Shown piece after piece: positions 55,496 to 63,678 of a DNA stretch of 64,000 nt. Source of the stretch: Desulforegulaceae bacterium (GTDB lineage: Bacteria; Desulfobacterota; Desulfobacteria; Desulfobacterales; JACKCP01); the NCBI GenBank assembly GCA_034006035.1, contig JAVETN010000002.1, positions 62,001 through 126,000 of the forward strand, given 5' to 3'. Under the pieces are notes generated by a model. The model ran no database searches, was not told the DNA's origin, and saw only the letters and a list, made by a program, of their open reading frames with translations. Both the position numbers and the translations under genes were made by a program. How positions within the stretch are numbered: position 1 is the stretch's first letter; each line of letters opens with the position of its first letter.

Positions 55496-55999
55496 TTGAA
55501 ACAAAAAAAATTTTGTCATTTTTGCGGATTTGAGCTTGATAAAAAATTTATTGAAGGAAGAACAAGACTTTTTTGCAAGGTCTGCAATCAGCCCTTGTAT
55601 GAAAACCCGGTACCTGCCTCCTGTTGCGTAGTTGTTAATAACAAGAGAAAAATTCTTTTGGTAAAAAGAAGTGTTGAACCAAAAATTGGAATGTGGTGCC
55701 TTCCCGGGGGATTTATGGAAATTGGTGAAACTCCTGAAGAAACTGCACTCAGAGAACTTAATGAAGAAACAGGGATAACCGGTGAAATTTCAAATATAAT
55801 AGGAGCTTTAAGTCACCCAAGTATTTTATACGGCAGTGTTTCCATCACAGGATATCTGGTGGAAAATTTTTCCGGGCAAATTTTTCCAGGTGACGATGCC
55901 ATGGATTGTAAGTTTTTTAATTATGAAGATCTGCCTGAAATAGCCTTTCGCTCTCACCTTTCTTTTATCCGGGCCTATGTTTCAAGATATCTTCCTTGA
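55496..55999 (+). CDS. NUDIX hydrolase with N-terminal zinc ribbon
   Basis: A 167-residue NUDIX enzyme. The N-terminal zinc ribbon has CHFC and CKVC pairs (about residues 5-30). The complete Nudix box runs from GGFMEIGETPEETALREL to NEETG, with the metal-binding REL-NEE acids intact. PASCCVVVNNKRKILLVKRS opens the fold. Zinc-ribbon NUDIX proteins of this size often act on NADH or ADP-ribose; the substrate is not readable. The start is a TTG at 55496 directly after the aldolase terminator. Confidence 0.87.
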   Translation: MKQKKFCHFCGFELDKKFIEGRTRLFCKVCNQPLYENPVPASCCVVVNNKRKILLVKRSVEPKIGMWCLPGGFMEIGETPEETALRELNEETGITGEISNIIGALSHPSILYGSVSITGYLVENFSGQIFPGDDAMDCKFFNYEDLPEIAFRSHLSFIRAYVSRYLP

Positions 56000-56035
56000 C
56001 AATTACCCCTATTTATTGAAAAAATAAAAAATAAT

Positions 56036-56062
56036 TCAAGGAATTTTTTTCCCTGCCGAAAT
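56036..56062 (+). promoter_or_regulatory. Candidate sigma-28 (FliA) promoter of the flgM operon
   Basis: TCAAGGAA (56036-56043), exactly 11 bases, then GCCGAAAT (56055-56062) resembles the sigma-28 consensus TAAAGTTT-N11-GCCGATAA: 6 of 8 in the -10 and 4 of 8 in the -35. It lies 25 bases before the FlgM-associated gene, the expected place. Confidence 0.5.
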
Positions 56063-56087
56063 AGATATTAAATAAGGAGAGGTGAAT

Positions 56088-56528
56088 ATGCAAATACCAG
56101 CATACCAAATACATAATGTATTAAAAGCATACAGCAGGCAAGTGAGCCAAAACAAGCTCAATGCAAAAGCTCGCCCTGAAAGTATGAAGAATACAGCTGT
56201 AGACAAAATCTCTATTTCGCCTGAAGGCAAGAAACAAGGTGTAATTGACAAGGTTGCATCAGATATCTTACAAAAACTCACAAAACAAGATCCAGATATC
56301 AAACCTGAAAAAAACCTTGGAAGCAGACCTGGACAGGAACCTGGAGGGAAATCAAGCTTTCTTGAAAAATACAAAAACAACTTCAGTTATTATGAAATAG
56401 ATGGAAATTCAAAAAGAAAAAACACTTTCTCCTTTAAAGGAATTGACAATTCAAAGACAAAAACGGAAGAGCTTTCATATGATTTGCCAATTAAAGATCT
56501 TGCCGAAGACGAAGGAGATAAGAAATGA
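56088..56528 (+). CDS. FlgM-associated small protein (DVU0524-like)
   Basis: A 146-residue soluble protein that begins with IPAYQIHNVLKAYSRQVSQN, then KISISPEGKKQGVIDKVASD. The N-terminal motif and the position right before flgM match the FlgM-associated family of Desulfovibrio and relatives (DVU0524 family). The middle is disordered and Pro/Gly/Lys-rich. The ATG at 56088 follows AAGGAG by 8 bases; a GTG at 56082 is the alternative. Its stop overlaps the flgM start by 4 bases. The function is unknown, but a partner or modulator of FlgM or of flagellar export is likely. Confidence 0.75.
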   Translation: MQIPAYQIHNVLKAYSRQVSQNKLNAKARPESMKNTAVDKISISPEGKKQGVIDKVASDILQKLTKQDPDIKPEKNLGSRPGQEPGGKSSFLEKYKNNFSYYEIDGNSKRKNTFSFKGIDNSKTKTEELSYDLPIKDLAEDEGDKK

Positions 56529-56839
56529 AAATAGCAGGTTCTTTTTTAAAAGAAGCAATAAATCAGCTCAAGCCTGAAAAAGCAAAAACTGAGAAACTGG
56601 AAAAAACAAAATCTGAAATTACAGACAAAGTTTCCATAGGAAATTCCAGTGAAAGAAAATCAGAGCTTGAATCATCACCAATATATTCTCCTGAGAATTT
56701 AAAAATAGACAGAGGGGTTGAATCAAGAGCCTCCAAAATAGAGCGTCTTAAAAACGAAATAAACTCAGGTACATACAATATCTCTTCTGGAAAAGTTGCA
56801 GAAAAAATTCTGGGAGCCCATATTAATGATTTGATTTAA
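56525..56839 (+). CDS. flgM: Anti-sigma-28 factor FlgM
   Basis: A 104-residue protein that holds sigma-28 (FliA) inactive until the flagellar hook is finished and FlgM is exported. The C-terminal half contains the conserved binding region: DRGVESRASKIERLKNEINS, GTYNISSGKVAEKILGAH. The N-terminal half is Lys/Glu-rich and disordered, as in all FlgM proteins. It overlaps the upstream FlgM-associated gene by 4 bases. No other flagellar structural gene is nearby, so this is a small regulatory outpost of the flagellar regulon. Confidence 0.87.
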   Translation: MKIAGSFLKEAINQLKPEKAKTEKLEKTKSEITDKVSIGNSSERKSELESSPIYSPENLKIDRGVESRASKIERLKNEINSGTYNISSGKVAEKILGAHINDLI

Positions 56840-56921
56840 GCCTGAAACAAAGTTTCATATTGCCAAAGAAATTAGATTAAATATATGAAATTTTAAACTT
56901 TTTTAGTTCAGGCTTAGTTTT

Positions 56922-56937
56922 TGGTCTGATTTTTGCT
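56922..56937 (+). promoter_or_regulatory. Candidate sigma-54 promoter of the 56980 gene
   Basis: TGGTCTGATTTTTGCT has GG (56923-56924) and GC (56935-56936) exactly 10 bases apart and a TTGCT -12 element. The -24 element is weaker than consensus (TGGTC for TGGCA). It is 44 bases before the start codon. Confidence 0.55.
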
Positions 56938-56979
56938 ATTCTTTTTTAAAGAAAATCTTTTAACATTAAAGAGGCTTAA

Positions 56980-57450
56980 ATGAACGACCAGATATTTTCA
57001 ATAAACGAACTCCTTTCCAAAGCAGGAGTTCTTCCAAAAACAAAAAAACCAGACAATAACTCTGGTGAATCCTTTTCAAAAATTCTGGAAAATGCTGTAT
57101 CAAAACCAGAATTAATCAAAAATCCACAACCCCGGCAGGTTTCAGATATTTTTCAACCATCATTTATAAATCCTTTAAACAAAATAGAGTCAAATCAGGA
57201 TTTTGCAAAAATTCTTGAAACCGGATTAAATGAAATGCTTTCAGATCTTGAGATTTTTTCAAAGCTTCTTGGGAACTCTTCAATAGATATGGAAGATATA
57301 AAACCCCTTGCAGACAAAATCCAGGAAAACTCCCAGGAAATTTTAAGAATGAGTCAAAAAAACAATATCCCTGATGAGCTTAAATCTATTGCAAGGGAAA
57401 GCACAGCTCTTGCCTATACTGTTTTTGAAAAATTAAACAAACTTAACTAA
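56980..57450 (+). CDS. Hypothetical protein, probably flagellum- or motility-associated
   Basis: A 156-residue soluble protein I do not recognise. The first 65 residues are polar and probably disordered (KTKKPDNNSGESFSKILENA, like the N-terminal parts of hook-length or rod proteins). Residues 75-156 are helical: KILETGLNEMLSDLEIFSKLL, then QENSQEILRMSQKNNIP and TALAYTVFEKLNKLN. It follows flgM and has its own sigma-54-type promoter, a class used for middle flagellar genes. A weak GAGG ribosome site precedes the ATG. A flagellar chaperone or export substrate is a reasonable but unproven idea. Confidence 0.6.
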   Translation: MNDQIFSINELLSKAGVLPKTKKPDNNSGESFSKILENAVSKPELIKNPQPRQVSDIFQPSFINPLNKIESNQDFAKILETGLNEMLSDLEIFSKLLGNSSIDMEDIKPLADKIQENSQEILRMSQKNNIPDELKSIARESTALAYTVFEKLNKLN

Positions 57451-57561
57451 TTGATTTTTAAGTCAAATGATTGTTTTAATCAGCAAAAAAACAACGTTGT
57501 TTTTAGTTGTTCTTTTCAAAGGGACAATTGTTTTTTTATTTTAGAAACCAAATTTTTCAAT

Positions 57562-58347
57562 TCAAGGGTAAATTTTTTTTGAAATTTCCCAGAAATTTTC
57601 AAGTTCTATTCTGTCAATACTTTCAAATTCTTTTCCCTCGGATAAAACTTTTTTTTCCATCCACCTGAATCTTTTTTCAAACTTGTCACAGGCTTTTAAA
57701 AGGGCAGCTTCACTTTCAATCCCAAGAAAACGTCCTGAATTTACAAGAGTGAATAAAAGATCCCCAAATTCCATCTGCTTATCTTCAAAATCAAGTTTTT
57801 TATCAAAGGTTTCTTTTAGTTCTTCTATTTCTTCAAAAACCTTTTCAAAAACCCCTTCAAGATCACTCCATTCAAATCCGCATTTTACTGCTTTTTCTGA
57901 GACTTCCAAAGCTTTCATAAGAGCTGGCAGTCCCGAAGGAACACTGTCCATTACAGATTTAAATTTATCTTTTTTTTCAAGCTGCTTTACATTTTCCCAA
58001 ATTTTTTTCACTTCTTCTTCGCAACAGGCTTTTTCATCTGAAAAAACATGGGGATGCCGAAATTTCATTTTTGAAACAGATTTTTCAACAATATCTTCAA
58101 AAGTAAAAAGGCCTTGTTCCTGATAAAGAAGAACAATAAAACAAAGCTGGAATAAAGTATCACCAAGCTCATCTTTTATACTTTCAATCTTTCCAGAATG
58201 GATTGCTTCATAGGCTTCATGAGATTCTTCCACAAGATATTTAGCTAAAGAAAAAGGAGTTTGATTTTTATCCCAGGGGCAGCCTTTTTCACTTTTTAAT
58301 ATCCCTATAAGATCCATAAGAGGATCTAAAAAATAATTATCTGCCAT
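57562..58347 (-). CDS. mazG: Nucleoside triphosphate pyrophosphohydrolase MazG
   Basis: A 261-residue house-cleaning enzyme that hydrolyses non-canonical NTPs, and (p)ppGpp-related NTPs in some species. Two MazG domains are present. The first has CPWDKNQTPFSLAKYLVEES, the EExxE metal motif in VEESHEAYEAI and ELGDTLFQL. The second has EEIEELKETF and EFGDLLFTLVN. HPHVFSDE is the usual connector. It overlaps cvpA by 11 bases, so the two are one operon on the minus strand. Confidence 0.93.
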   Translation of the reverse strand: MADNYFLDPLMDLIGILKSEKGCPWDKNQTPFSLAKYLVEESHEAYEAIHSGKIESIKDELGDTLFQLCFIVLLYQEQGLFTFEDIVEKSVSKMKFRHPHVFSDEKACCEEEVKKIWENVKQLEKKDKFKSVMDSVPSGLPALMKALEVSEKAVKCGFEWSDLEGVFEKVFEEIEELKETFDKKLDFEDKQMEFGDLLFTLVNSGRFLGIESEAALLKACDKFEKRFRWMEKKVLSEGKEFESIDRIELENFWEISKKIYP

Positions 58348-58876
58348 TATTTGCTTTTTCCTGGAGCTTTTTTAAAGTTTCCATATTTAAATTAAAAGAA
58401 CCGTCTTTAAAATCCGAGGGAACAACCTCCATCATTAATTCGGAAAAGCTTGAAACATAGGGAATAAGAGAGGATTCTTTAAGAAGAGAACTTTTAGGAG
58501 GAAGAAAAGTGGTAAGAACTATAACAAGAACTGAAACAATAATTCCCCCTTTAAGAAAGCCAACAACTCCGCCTCCCAATCTGTCCACCCAGCCCAAAAA
58601 AACTATTTTCATTATCCATTTCAGTATCTTGCCAAGAATTGTAACAATAATTACAATTGCACAAAAAATTATAAAAAAAGAGGCTATATTAAGAGCTGAA
58701 CCCGGTTCCACCCAGTTTCCAAGAAAATCAGCAAGAGTGGGATAATAAAAATAAGCTCCATAAAATCCTGCAACAGCTCCAATCACCCCTGAAACTGACT
58801 GAACCAGCCCGGTCATTATCCCTCTTATCAATGTAAAACCCAGAATGCACAAAATTGCAATATCCAGTCCGTTCAT
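58337..58876 (-). CDS. cvpA: CvpA-family inner-membrane protein
   Basis: A 179-residue membrane protein with four hydrophobic segments (about 3-22, 26-48, 65-86, 100-125). The family signature GLDIAILCILGFTLIRGIMTGL at the N-terminus (core ILGFTLIRGIMTGLVQ) and DRLGGGVVGFLKGGIIVSVL are clear. The C-terminal tail is polar. CvpA is linked to envelope homeostasis, purine regulation and colicin V production in enterics; its exact function is open. It is the upstream gene of the mazG pair and diverges from phoH. Confidence 0.88.
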   Translation of the reverse strand: MNGLDIAILCILGFTLIRGIMTGLVQSVSGVIGAVAGFYGAYFYYPTLADFLGNWVEPGSALNIASFFIIFCAIVIIVTILGKILKWIMKIVFLGWVDRLGGGVVGFLKGGIIVSVLVIVLTTFLPPKSSLLKESSLIPYVSSFSELMMEVVPSDFKDGSFNLNMETLKKLQEKANNGR

Positions 58877-59011
58877 CTAATCCCCCGTTTTAATTTAGTT
58901 TTAACCAGGTAGAAATCAAAAGAGTTTAACTTTGAGTTAACCATTAAACAATAAATTTACAAAAACTTCAAAGCTGAATTGATTTGCAAATTAATTTATA
59001 TATTATATAAC

Positions 59012-59039
59012 TTGACATGCAAATAATTAAATACATAAT
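59012..59039 (+). promoter_or_regulatory. Promoter upstream of phoH
   Basis: Consensus TTGACA (59012-59017), a 16-base spacer and CATAAT (59034-59039) predict a start at about 59046, immediately before the hairpin at 59047. Confidence 0.65.
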
Positions 59040-59046
59040 TCACCCT

Positions 59047-59098
59047 GGCCGTTATGATCATAAATTTTGATTTATGATTCACGGCCTCTTTTTTTTAA
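59047..59098 (+). ncRNA. Promoter-proximal hairpin with U-tract: phoH attenuator or tiny RNA
   Basis: GGCCGT (59047-59052) with ACGGCC (59081-59086) closes a stem that continues, after an internal loop, as ATCATAAA (59057-59064) with TTTATGAT (59071-59078). A run of eight or more T follows (59089-59096). On the plus strand this is a full intrinsic terminator, starting at the predicted transcription start and about 20 bases before phoH. No gene ends here, because cvpA is divergent. A transcript of about 50 bases, or a leader attenuator, would result. Confidence 0.5.
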
Positions 59099-59116
59099 CC
59101 TGACTATGAAAAGATT

Positions 59117-60103
59117 ATGGAAAACAAATTTGTAAAAAAAATTAAAATAACTGAACAAAGCCAGGCAAACCAGGTTTTCGGAGAACACAATAAAAATCTT
59201 ATAAAAATATCAGACTTGATTCCCGTTTCAATTCAGTCAAGGGGCAATGAAGTAATGATAAAAGGAGAGCCCGAAAATGTCGAGTTTACATCAAGAGTAA
59301 TAAAAGAGCTCTGCTCTGTAATTAAACACGGCTACCCTGTTTTTCCAAGAGATGTTGAATACGCAGTTCAGATATTAAGTAAAGATGACAATGTAAGACT
59401 GAAAGATATTTTTCTTGATACTGTGTTTATTTCTTCAAAAAAAAGCCATCTGTCCCCAAAAAACAAATCTCAAAAAGATTATATAGATGCCATGAGGGAA
59501 AAGGACATTGTCTTTGGAGTCGGCCCTGCAGGTACCGGTAAAACATACCTTGCCATGGCCATGGCTGTTTCTTTTCTCCAAAAAAAACTGGTCAGCCGGA
59601 TTATTCTTGCAAGACCTGCAGTTGAAGCTGGAGAAGCCCTTGGTTTTCTTCCCGGAGATCTTGCTGAAAAAGTAAACCCTTATTTAAGACCCCTTTATGA
59701 TGCTCTTCATGATATGCTGTCATTTGAAAAAGCACAAAAATTCATGGCCCAGGGAGTAATTGAAGTTGCTCCTCTTGCATTTATGAGAGGGCGGACACTT
59801 AATGAAGCCTTTATAATTCTTGATGAAGCTCAAAACACCACAAGTGAGCAAATGAAAATGTTTCTCACAAGAATTGGGTTTGGATGTCATACTGTGGTTA
59901 CAGGGGATATAACCCAGGTAGATCTTCCCAACTCAAAAAAATCAGGACTTATTGATGCCCTTGAGATTCTTCAGGATGTAGATGAAATGGGGTTTATTTT
60001 TTTTACACAAAATGATGTTGTAAGACATCCTCTTGTAAAAAAAATAATTGATGCCTATGAAAAAAGAGAAAAACTAATTGCGGAAAATAAAAATGAAAAA
60101 TAG
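59117..60103 (+). CDS. phoH: PhoH-family ATPase
   Basis: A 328-residue cytoplasmic ATPase, usually encoded beside ybeY. An N-terminal KH-like region (about 10-80, IQSRGNEVMIKGEPENVEF) precedes the PhoH domain: Walker A GPAGTGKTYLAMAMAV, RPAVEAGEALGFLPGDLAEK, FMRGRTLNEAFIILDEAQN and VVTGDITQVDLP. The family is linked to RNA handling and, through YbeY, rRNA maturation. No clear ribosome site precedes the ATG; the leader is dominated by the hairpin at 59047. It overlaps the next gene by 11 bases. Confidence 0.94.
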   Translation: MENKFVKKIKITEQSQANQVFGEHNKNLIKISDLIPVSIQSRGNEVMIKGEPENVEFTSRVIKELCSVIKHGYPVFPRDVEYAVQILSKDDNVRLKDIFLDTVFISSKKSHLSPKNKSQKDYIDAMREKDIVFGVGPAGTGKTYLAMAMAVSFLQKKLVSRIILARPAVEAGEALGFLPGDLAEKVNPYLRPLYDALHDMLSFEKAQKFMAQGVIEVAPLAFMRGRTLNEAFIILDEAQNTTSEQMKMFLTRIGFGCHTVVTGDITQVDLPNSKKSGLIDALEILQDVDEMGFIFFTQNDVVRHPLVKKIIDAYEKREKLIAENKNEK

Positions 60104-62447
60104 AAACCATTCTCAATTTTTTAAAAAACTTGGGTCTGGGTTTGACAGTCCCATTATTATCCCTGTTTCAGGAATAATCATAGCGGCAATTTTTGCCTTT
60201 TTTGTCTCTGACTTGTTCTATTTTGCCGGAAGTGACTATAAAATCGGAGATATTGCACCTAAAACCATAAAATCTATTAAATATACTGTTTTTGAGCATC
60301 CAGGCAAAACAGAAGAAAAAAAACGCGAAGCAGCCTCAGGGGTTTTTTCAGTTTACGATCTTGACTCAAGAATGATCAATGAAACAACAAGAATGATAGA
60401 TCTTGCCTTTGAATCCGGAAAAAAAGAACTGGAAAAAATTGAGAAAAACCCGGAAGATCAGCCCTTCCCCAATCTTGCTGCAAAAAAAAATTTTGAAACC
60501 CATTTAGGATTTGAAATAAGCCAGGGAGCATTCAACCTTTTAATTGAGAATAAATTTTCTGAAGATCTTAATTCGATTCTCAAACAAATTGTTGTTCAAA
60601 TTCTTGAAAATGGTGTGGTGTCAAATAAAAATGTTTTAATGAAAGAAGAAGAAAAAGGAATAACTTTAAGAGATATTTATACTGGTGAAGAAACTTTCAC
60701 AAGCAGACTCAAAAGGTTTTATGGCCCTGATCAAGCCCAAACAATGGTAAGAATTATTGGAGATCCCCTTTTAAAAAACTACTCATACAATATTGTAAAC
60801 CTTATTGTTGATTTTGCACAAAGACTTATAAGACCAAATATAACAATCAACCAAAATGAAACCCAGGAAAGAGTTTATCAGGCCGTTGAAAACGTGCCAC
60901 CAGTTCTTTACCAGATAAACAAGGGAGAAATAATTGTAAGAAAAGGAGATGTAATTAATCCCCTCCAGATGATCAAACTCAATGCCTATCAAAAAGAAAA
61001 CAATACAAAAGAACAGTGGCTTGGGGTAATGGGAAAAAGCATTTCAATACTTTTTTTTATTATAGCCATCTATATGACTTTTTTAAAAAACCTGGTTGAT
61101 TTAACAAGCAACTCCAACAAAAACATCCTCTTTCTAACCCTTGTGATAATTTTTAATATAATCCTTGCAAAACTTCTTTCTATTGTTCCAACTGCAGAAC
61201 TTTCCAACGGAGGATATACAATCCCTGATACTGCTGTGAAAATTATTTTACCAGTGGCTGCTTCCTCAATGATAGTCTGCCTTTTTTTCGGTCAGTATCA
61301 GGCGTATTCAATTGCAATAATCTGTGCTTTTATCTGTGCAATGATATTTGAAACCAATGTGGCTGGATTGTTTATTTTCTTCCTGATAAACGGGGTAATG
61401 GGTACATTTTGGATTAAAGAATGCCGGGAAAGGCAGGTTTTTGTTAAAGCAGGAGCCAAGCTAGCCCTTTTAAACCTTATTGTTGCTCCAGCATTTCTTA
61501 TTCAAATTCCACAAATATCAATGTTTGAAATTGCCATAGGAATGCTTTTTGCGGCTACAGGAGGTCTTTTATCAGGTATTTTAACAGGAGGAATTTCTCC
61601 CCTTCTTGAAATTATTTTTGGCTACTCCTCAGATATAAAACTAATGGAACTTTCCAATCCTGAGCAAAAACTTTTAAGAAGACTGATGCTTGAAGCACCT
61701 GGAACCTATAACCACTCAATGATAGTTGGAACAATGGCTGAAGCTGCTGCTGCAGAAATAAATGCCAACTCCATTCTTGCAAGGGTGGGAGGGTATTATC
61801 ATGACATAGGGAAATTGAACAAACCTCTTTATTTCATTGAAAACCAAAGGCATGGCAAAAACCCCCATGATAAGCTTTCCCCTTCAATGTCCATGCTTAT
61901 TTTAACTGCCCATGTAAAAGACGGAATCGCCCTTGCAAAAAAATATAAGCTGCCTGAGGCTGTTACTGCTATAATAAGTCAGCACCATGGAACAAGCCTT
62001 ATAAGATATTTTTATGAAAAGGCAAAACAAAAAACAACTGAAAAAGAACCTTTAAAAAATCATTACAAATATCCAGGCCCCAAACCCCAGTCAAGGGTAG
62101 CTGCCATTGTAATGCTTGCAGATATTACTGAAGCCGCAACCAGATCCCTTGATAATCCAAGCGTATCAAGAATTCAGGGAGTTGTTCACAAGCTGATAAA
62201 CTCAACTTTTTCTGACAACCAGCTGGATGAGTGTAATCTTACTCTTAAAGATCTCCATAAAATAGCTAAAATTTTCAACAAAATTTTAAGCGGAATTCAT
62301 CATCACAGAATAAAATATATTGAAGAAGAAAAGGAAGAATCTAAAAAAGATGGAAATCCTCCTCCAAAACAGGAAAAACCAGTCCAGGATAACAAACCAA
62401 AGCCTTCGGAAGAAGACGGCTCTTATCTTAAACGCCTTGGACTGTAA
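60093..62447 (+). CDS. 7TM-HD (PgpH-like) membrane protein with HD phosphohydrolase domain
   Basis: A 784-residue inner-membrane protein. One N-terminal membrane segment (about 20-45) leads to a large extracytoplasmic 7TMR-HDED domain (about 45-315). Seven membrane segments (about 320-520) and a cytoplasmic HD domain (about 535-730) follow, with GTYNHSMIVGTMAEAAA, ARVGGYYHDIGKLNKP and SQHHGTSLIRYFY. The Firmicute PgpH is a cyclic-di-AMP phosphodiesterase; the nucleotide in this lineage is not established. The C-terminal 50 residues are Lys/Glu/Pro-rich and disordered, and overlap ybeY. The ATG at 60093 is preferred; a TTG lies at 60078. Confidence 0.88.
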   Translation: MKNRNHSQFFKKLGSGFDSPIIIPVSGIIIAAIFAFFVSDLFYFAGSDYKIGDIAPKTIKSIKYTVFEHPGKTEEKKREAASGVFSVYDLDSRMINETTRMIDLAFESGKKELEKIEKNPEDQPFPNLAAKKNFETHLGFEISQGAFNLLIENKFSEDLNSILKQIVVQILENGVVSNKNVLMKEEEKGITLRDIYTGEETFTSRLKRFYGPDQAQTMVRIIGDPLLKNYSYNIVNLIVDFAQRLIRPNITINQNETQERVYQAVENVPPVLYQINKGEIIVRKGDVINPLQMIKLNAYQKENNTKEQWLGVMGKSISILFFIIAIYMTFLKNLVDLTSNSNKNILFLTLVIIFNIILAKLLSIVPTAELSNGGYTIPDTAVKIILPVAASSMIVCLFFGQYQAYSIAIICAFICAMIFETNVAGLFIFFLINGVMGTFWIKECRERQVFVKAGAKLALLNLIVAPAFLIQIPQISMFEIAIGMLFAATGGLLSGILTGGISPLLEIIFGYSSDIKLMELSNPEQKLLRRLMLEAPGTYNHSMIVGTMAEAAAAEINANSILARVGGYYHDIGKLNKPLYFIENQRHGKNPHDKLSPSMSMLILTAHVKDGIALAKKYKLPEAVTAIISQHHGTSLIRYFYEKAKQKTTEKEPLKNHYKYPGPKPQSRVAAIVMLADITEAATRSLDNPSVSRIQGVVHKLINSTFSDNQLDECNLTLKDLHKIAKIFNKILSGIHHHRIKYIEEEKEESKKDGNPPPKQEKPVQDNKPKPSEEDGSYLKRLGL

Positions 62448-62811
62448 AGATTTTGAAATTTCAATTGTAATAACAAACGATGAGGATATGAGGCAAATTA
62501 ACCAAAAGTATAGAAATATTGACAAAACCACCAATGTTCTTTCTTTTCCCATGGATGATGAAAGTATGATTATCCCGGGAATAAAAATTTTGGGAGACCT
62601 TGTAATTTCTGAAGACACTGCATTAAAAGAGGCTCAAGATGCCAGGATAACACTTGAACAAAGAGTTTCACAGCTCCTTGTCCACGGAATTTTGCACCTT
62701 TTGGGTTATGACCATGAAACAAGCGATGAAGATGATAAAATTATGACAAAAAAAAGTAAAGAACTTATCTCCATAATTGAAAATGATAAAAATCTTTCCT
62801 GGTGGATGTGA
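62350..62811 (+). CDS. ybeY: Endoribonuclease YbeY (16S rRNA maturation factor)
   Basis: A 153-residue zinc metalloprotein required for 16S rRNA 3'-end processing. The start is set at ATG 62350 because MEILLQNRK matches the usual YbeY N-terminus; a longer frame starts at 62320. Conserved segments are VITNDEDMRQINQKYRN, TTNVLSFPM, LGDLVIS and the H3xH5xH zinc motif HGILHLLGYDH. The first 98 bases lie, in another frame, inside the end of the upstream HDIG gene. Upstream AAGGAAG could serve as ribosome site. Confidence 0.93.
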   Translation: MEILLQNRKNQSRITNQSLRKKTALILNALDCKDFEISIVITNDEDMRQINQKYRNIDKTTNVLSFPMDDESMIIPGIKILGDLVISEDTALKEAQDARITLEQRVSQLLVHGILHLLGYDHETSDEDDKIMTKKSKELISIIENDKNLSWWM

Positions 62812-62958
62812 AAATATTTGATTTGAGATGAAATTTTGACCTTGAATTTTCTTGAACTTTAAAATTTTATATGAAATTTTCAATAAAAAACTAAAATAAT
62901 CCGTCGTTAATGATTATAATTATATCTAAACTTTTAAATTAATCGAGGGGGGTTAACC

Positions 62959-63678
62959 ATGAGTACTTTAGCTGTTAATGTAGACCATGTTGCAACACTA
63001 AGAGAAGCAAGAAAAATAAATTATCCAGATCCTGTCAGTGCAGCTTTACTTGCAGAGCTTGCAGGAGCCGACGGGATTGTGGTTCATCTTCGTGAAGACG
63101 TAAGACATATCCAGAAAAGGGATGTCAGGCTTTTAAGAGACACAGTTCAGACAAAACTTATTCTTGAAATGGCAACCACTGATAAAATGCTTAAATTTGC
63201 AATGGATATTCTTCCCGACTTTGTAACCCTTGTTCCTGAAAAAAGGGAAGAACTTACAACCGAAGGCGGCCTTGATCTTATTTCAAATCTGGACACTACA
63301 AAATATGCAGTTGAAAACCTTAAAAACGCAGCCATACCTGTAACTATTTTTATTGATCCCAACAATGAGCAAATAGATCTTGCCAAAAAAATAGGAGCTG
63401 ACGCAATAGAAATCCATACAGGAAATTTTTGTGACGCCAAAAACCAAGTTGAACAAAACCAGGAATTTGAAAGAATAATTAATTCTGCAAACCATGCCAA
63501 ATCATTGGGCCTTATGGTTAATGCAGGACATGGGCTTTGTTATTCAAGCATAAAAGCTTTTAAAGGAACAAATGTAATTGATGAATTCAGCATTGGTCAT
63601 TCAATTGTCTCAAGGGCAGTTCTTGTAGGTATGGAAAAAGCTGTAAGAGATATGTTGAAACTTATTGGTAACTTATAA
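62959..63678 (+). CDS. pdxJ: Pyridoxine 5'-phosphate synthase
   Basis: A 239-residue TIM-barrel enzyme that condenses 3-amino-2-oxopropyl phosphate with deoxyxylulose 5-phosphate in the last step of pyridoxal-type vitamin B6 synthesis. The signature NVDHVATLREARKINYPDP at the N-terminus, GADGIVVHLREDVRHIQKRD, LVPEKREELTTEGGLD, IEIHTGNFC and NAGHGLCYSS are all present. A very strong GAGGGGGG ribosome site precedes the ATG. It overlaps the next gene by one base (TAATG). Confidence 0.96.
   Translation: MSTLAVNVDHVATLREARKINYPDPVSAALLAELAGADGIVVHLREDVRHIQKRDVRLLRDTVQTKLILEMATTDKMLKFAMDILPDFVTLVPEKREELTTEGGLDLISNLDTTKYAVENLKNAAIPVTIFIDPNNEQIDLAKKIGADAIEIHTGNFCDAKNQVEQNQEFERIINSANHAKSLGLMVNAGHGLCYSSIKAFKGTNVIDEFSIGHSIVSRAVLVGMEKAVRDMLKLIGNL

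Noticed and set aside
57485-57504. AAAAACAACGTTGTTTTT palindrome between the 56980 gene and mazG as terminator
   Set aside because: The symmetry has no loop, so a usable hairpin keeps only about six weak A-T rich pairs.
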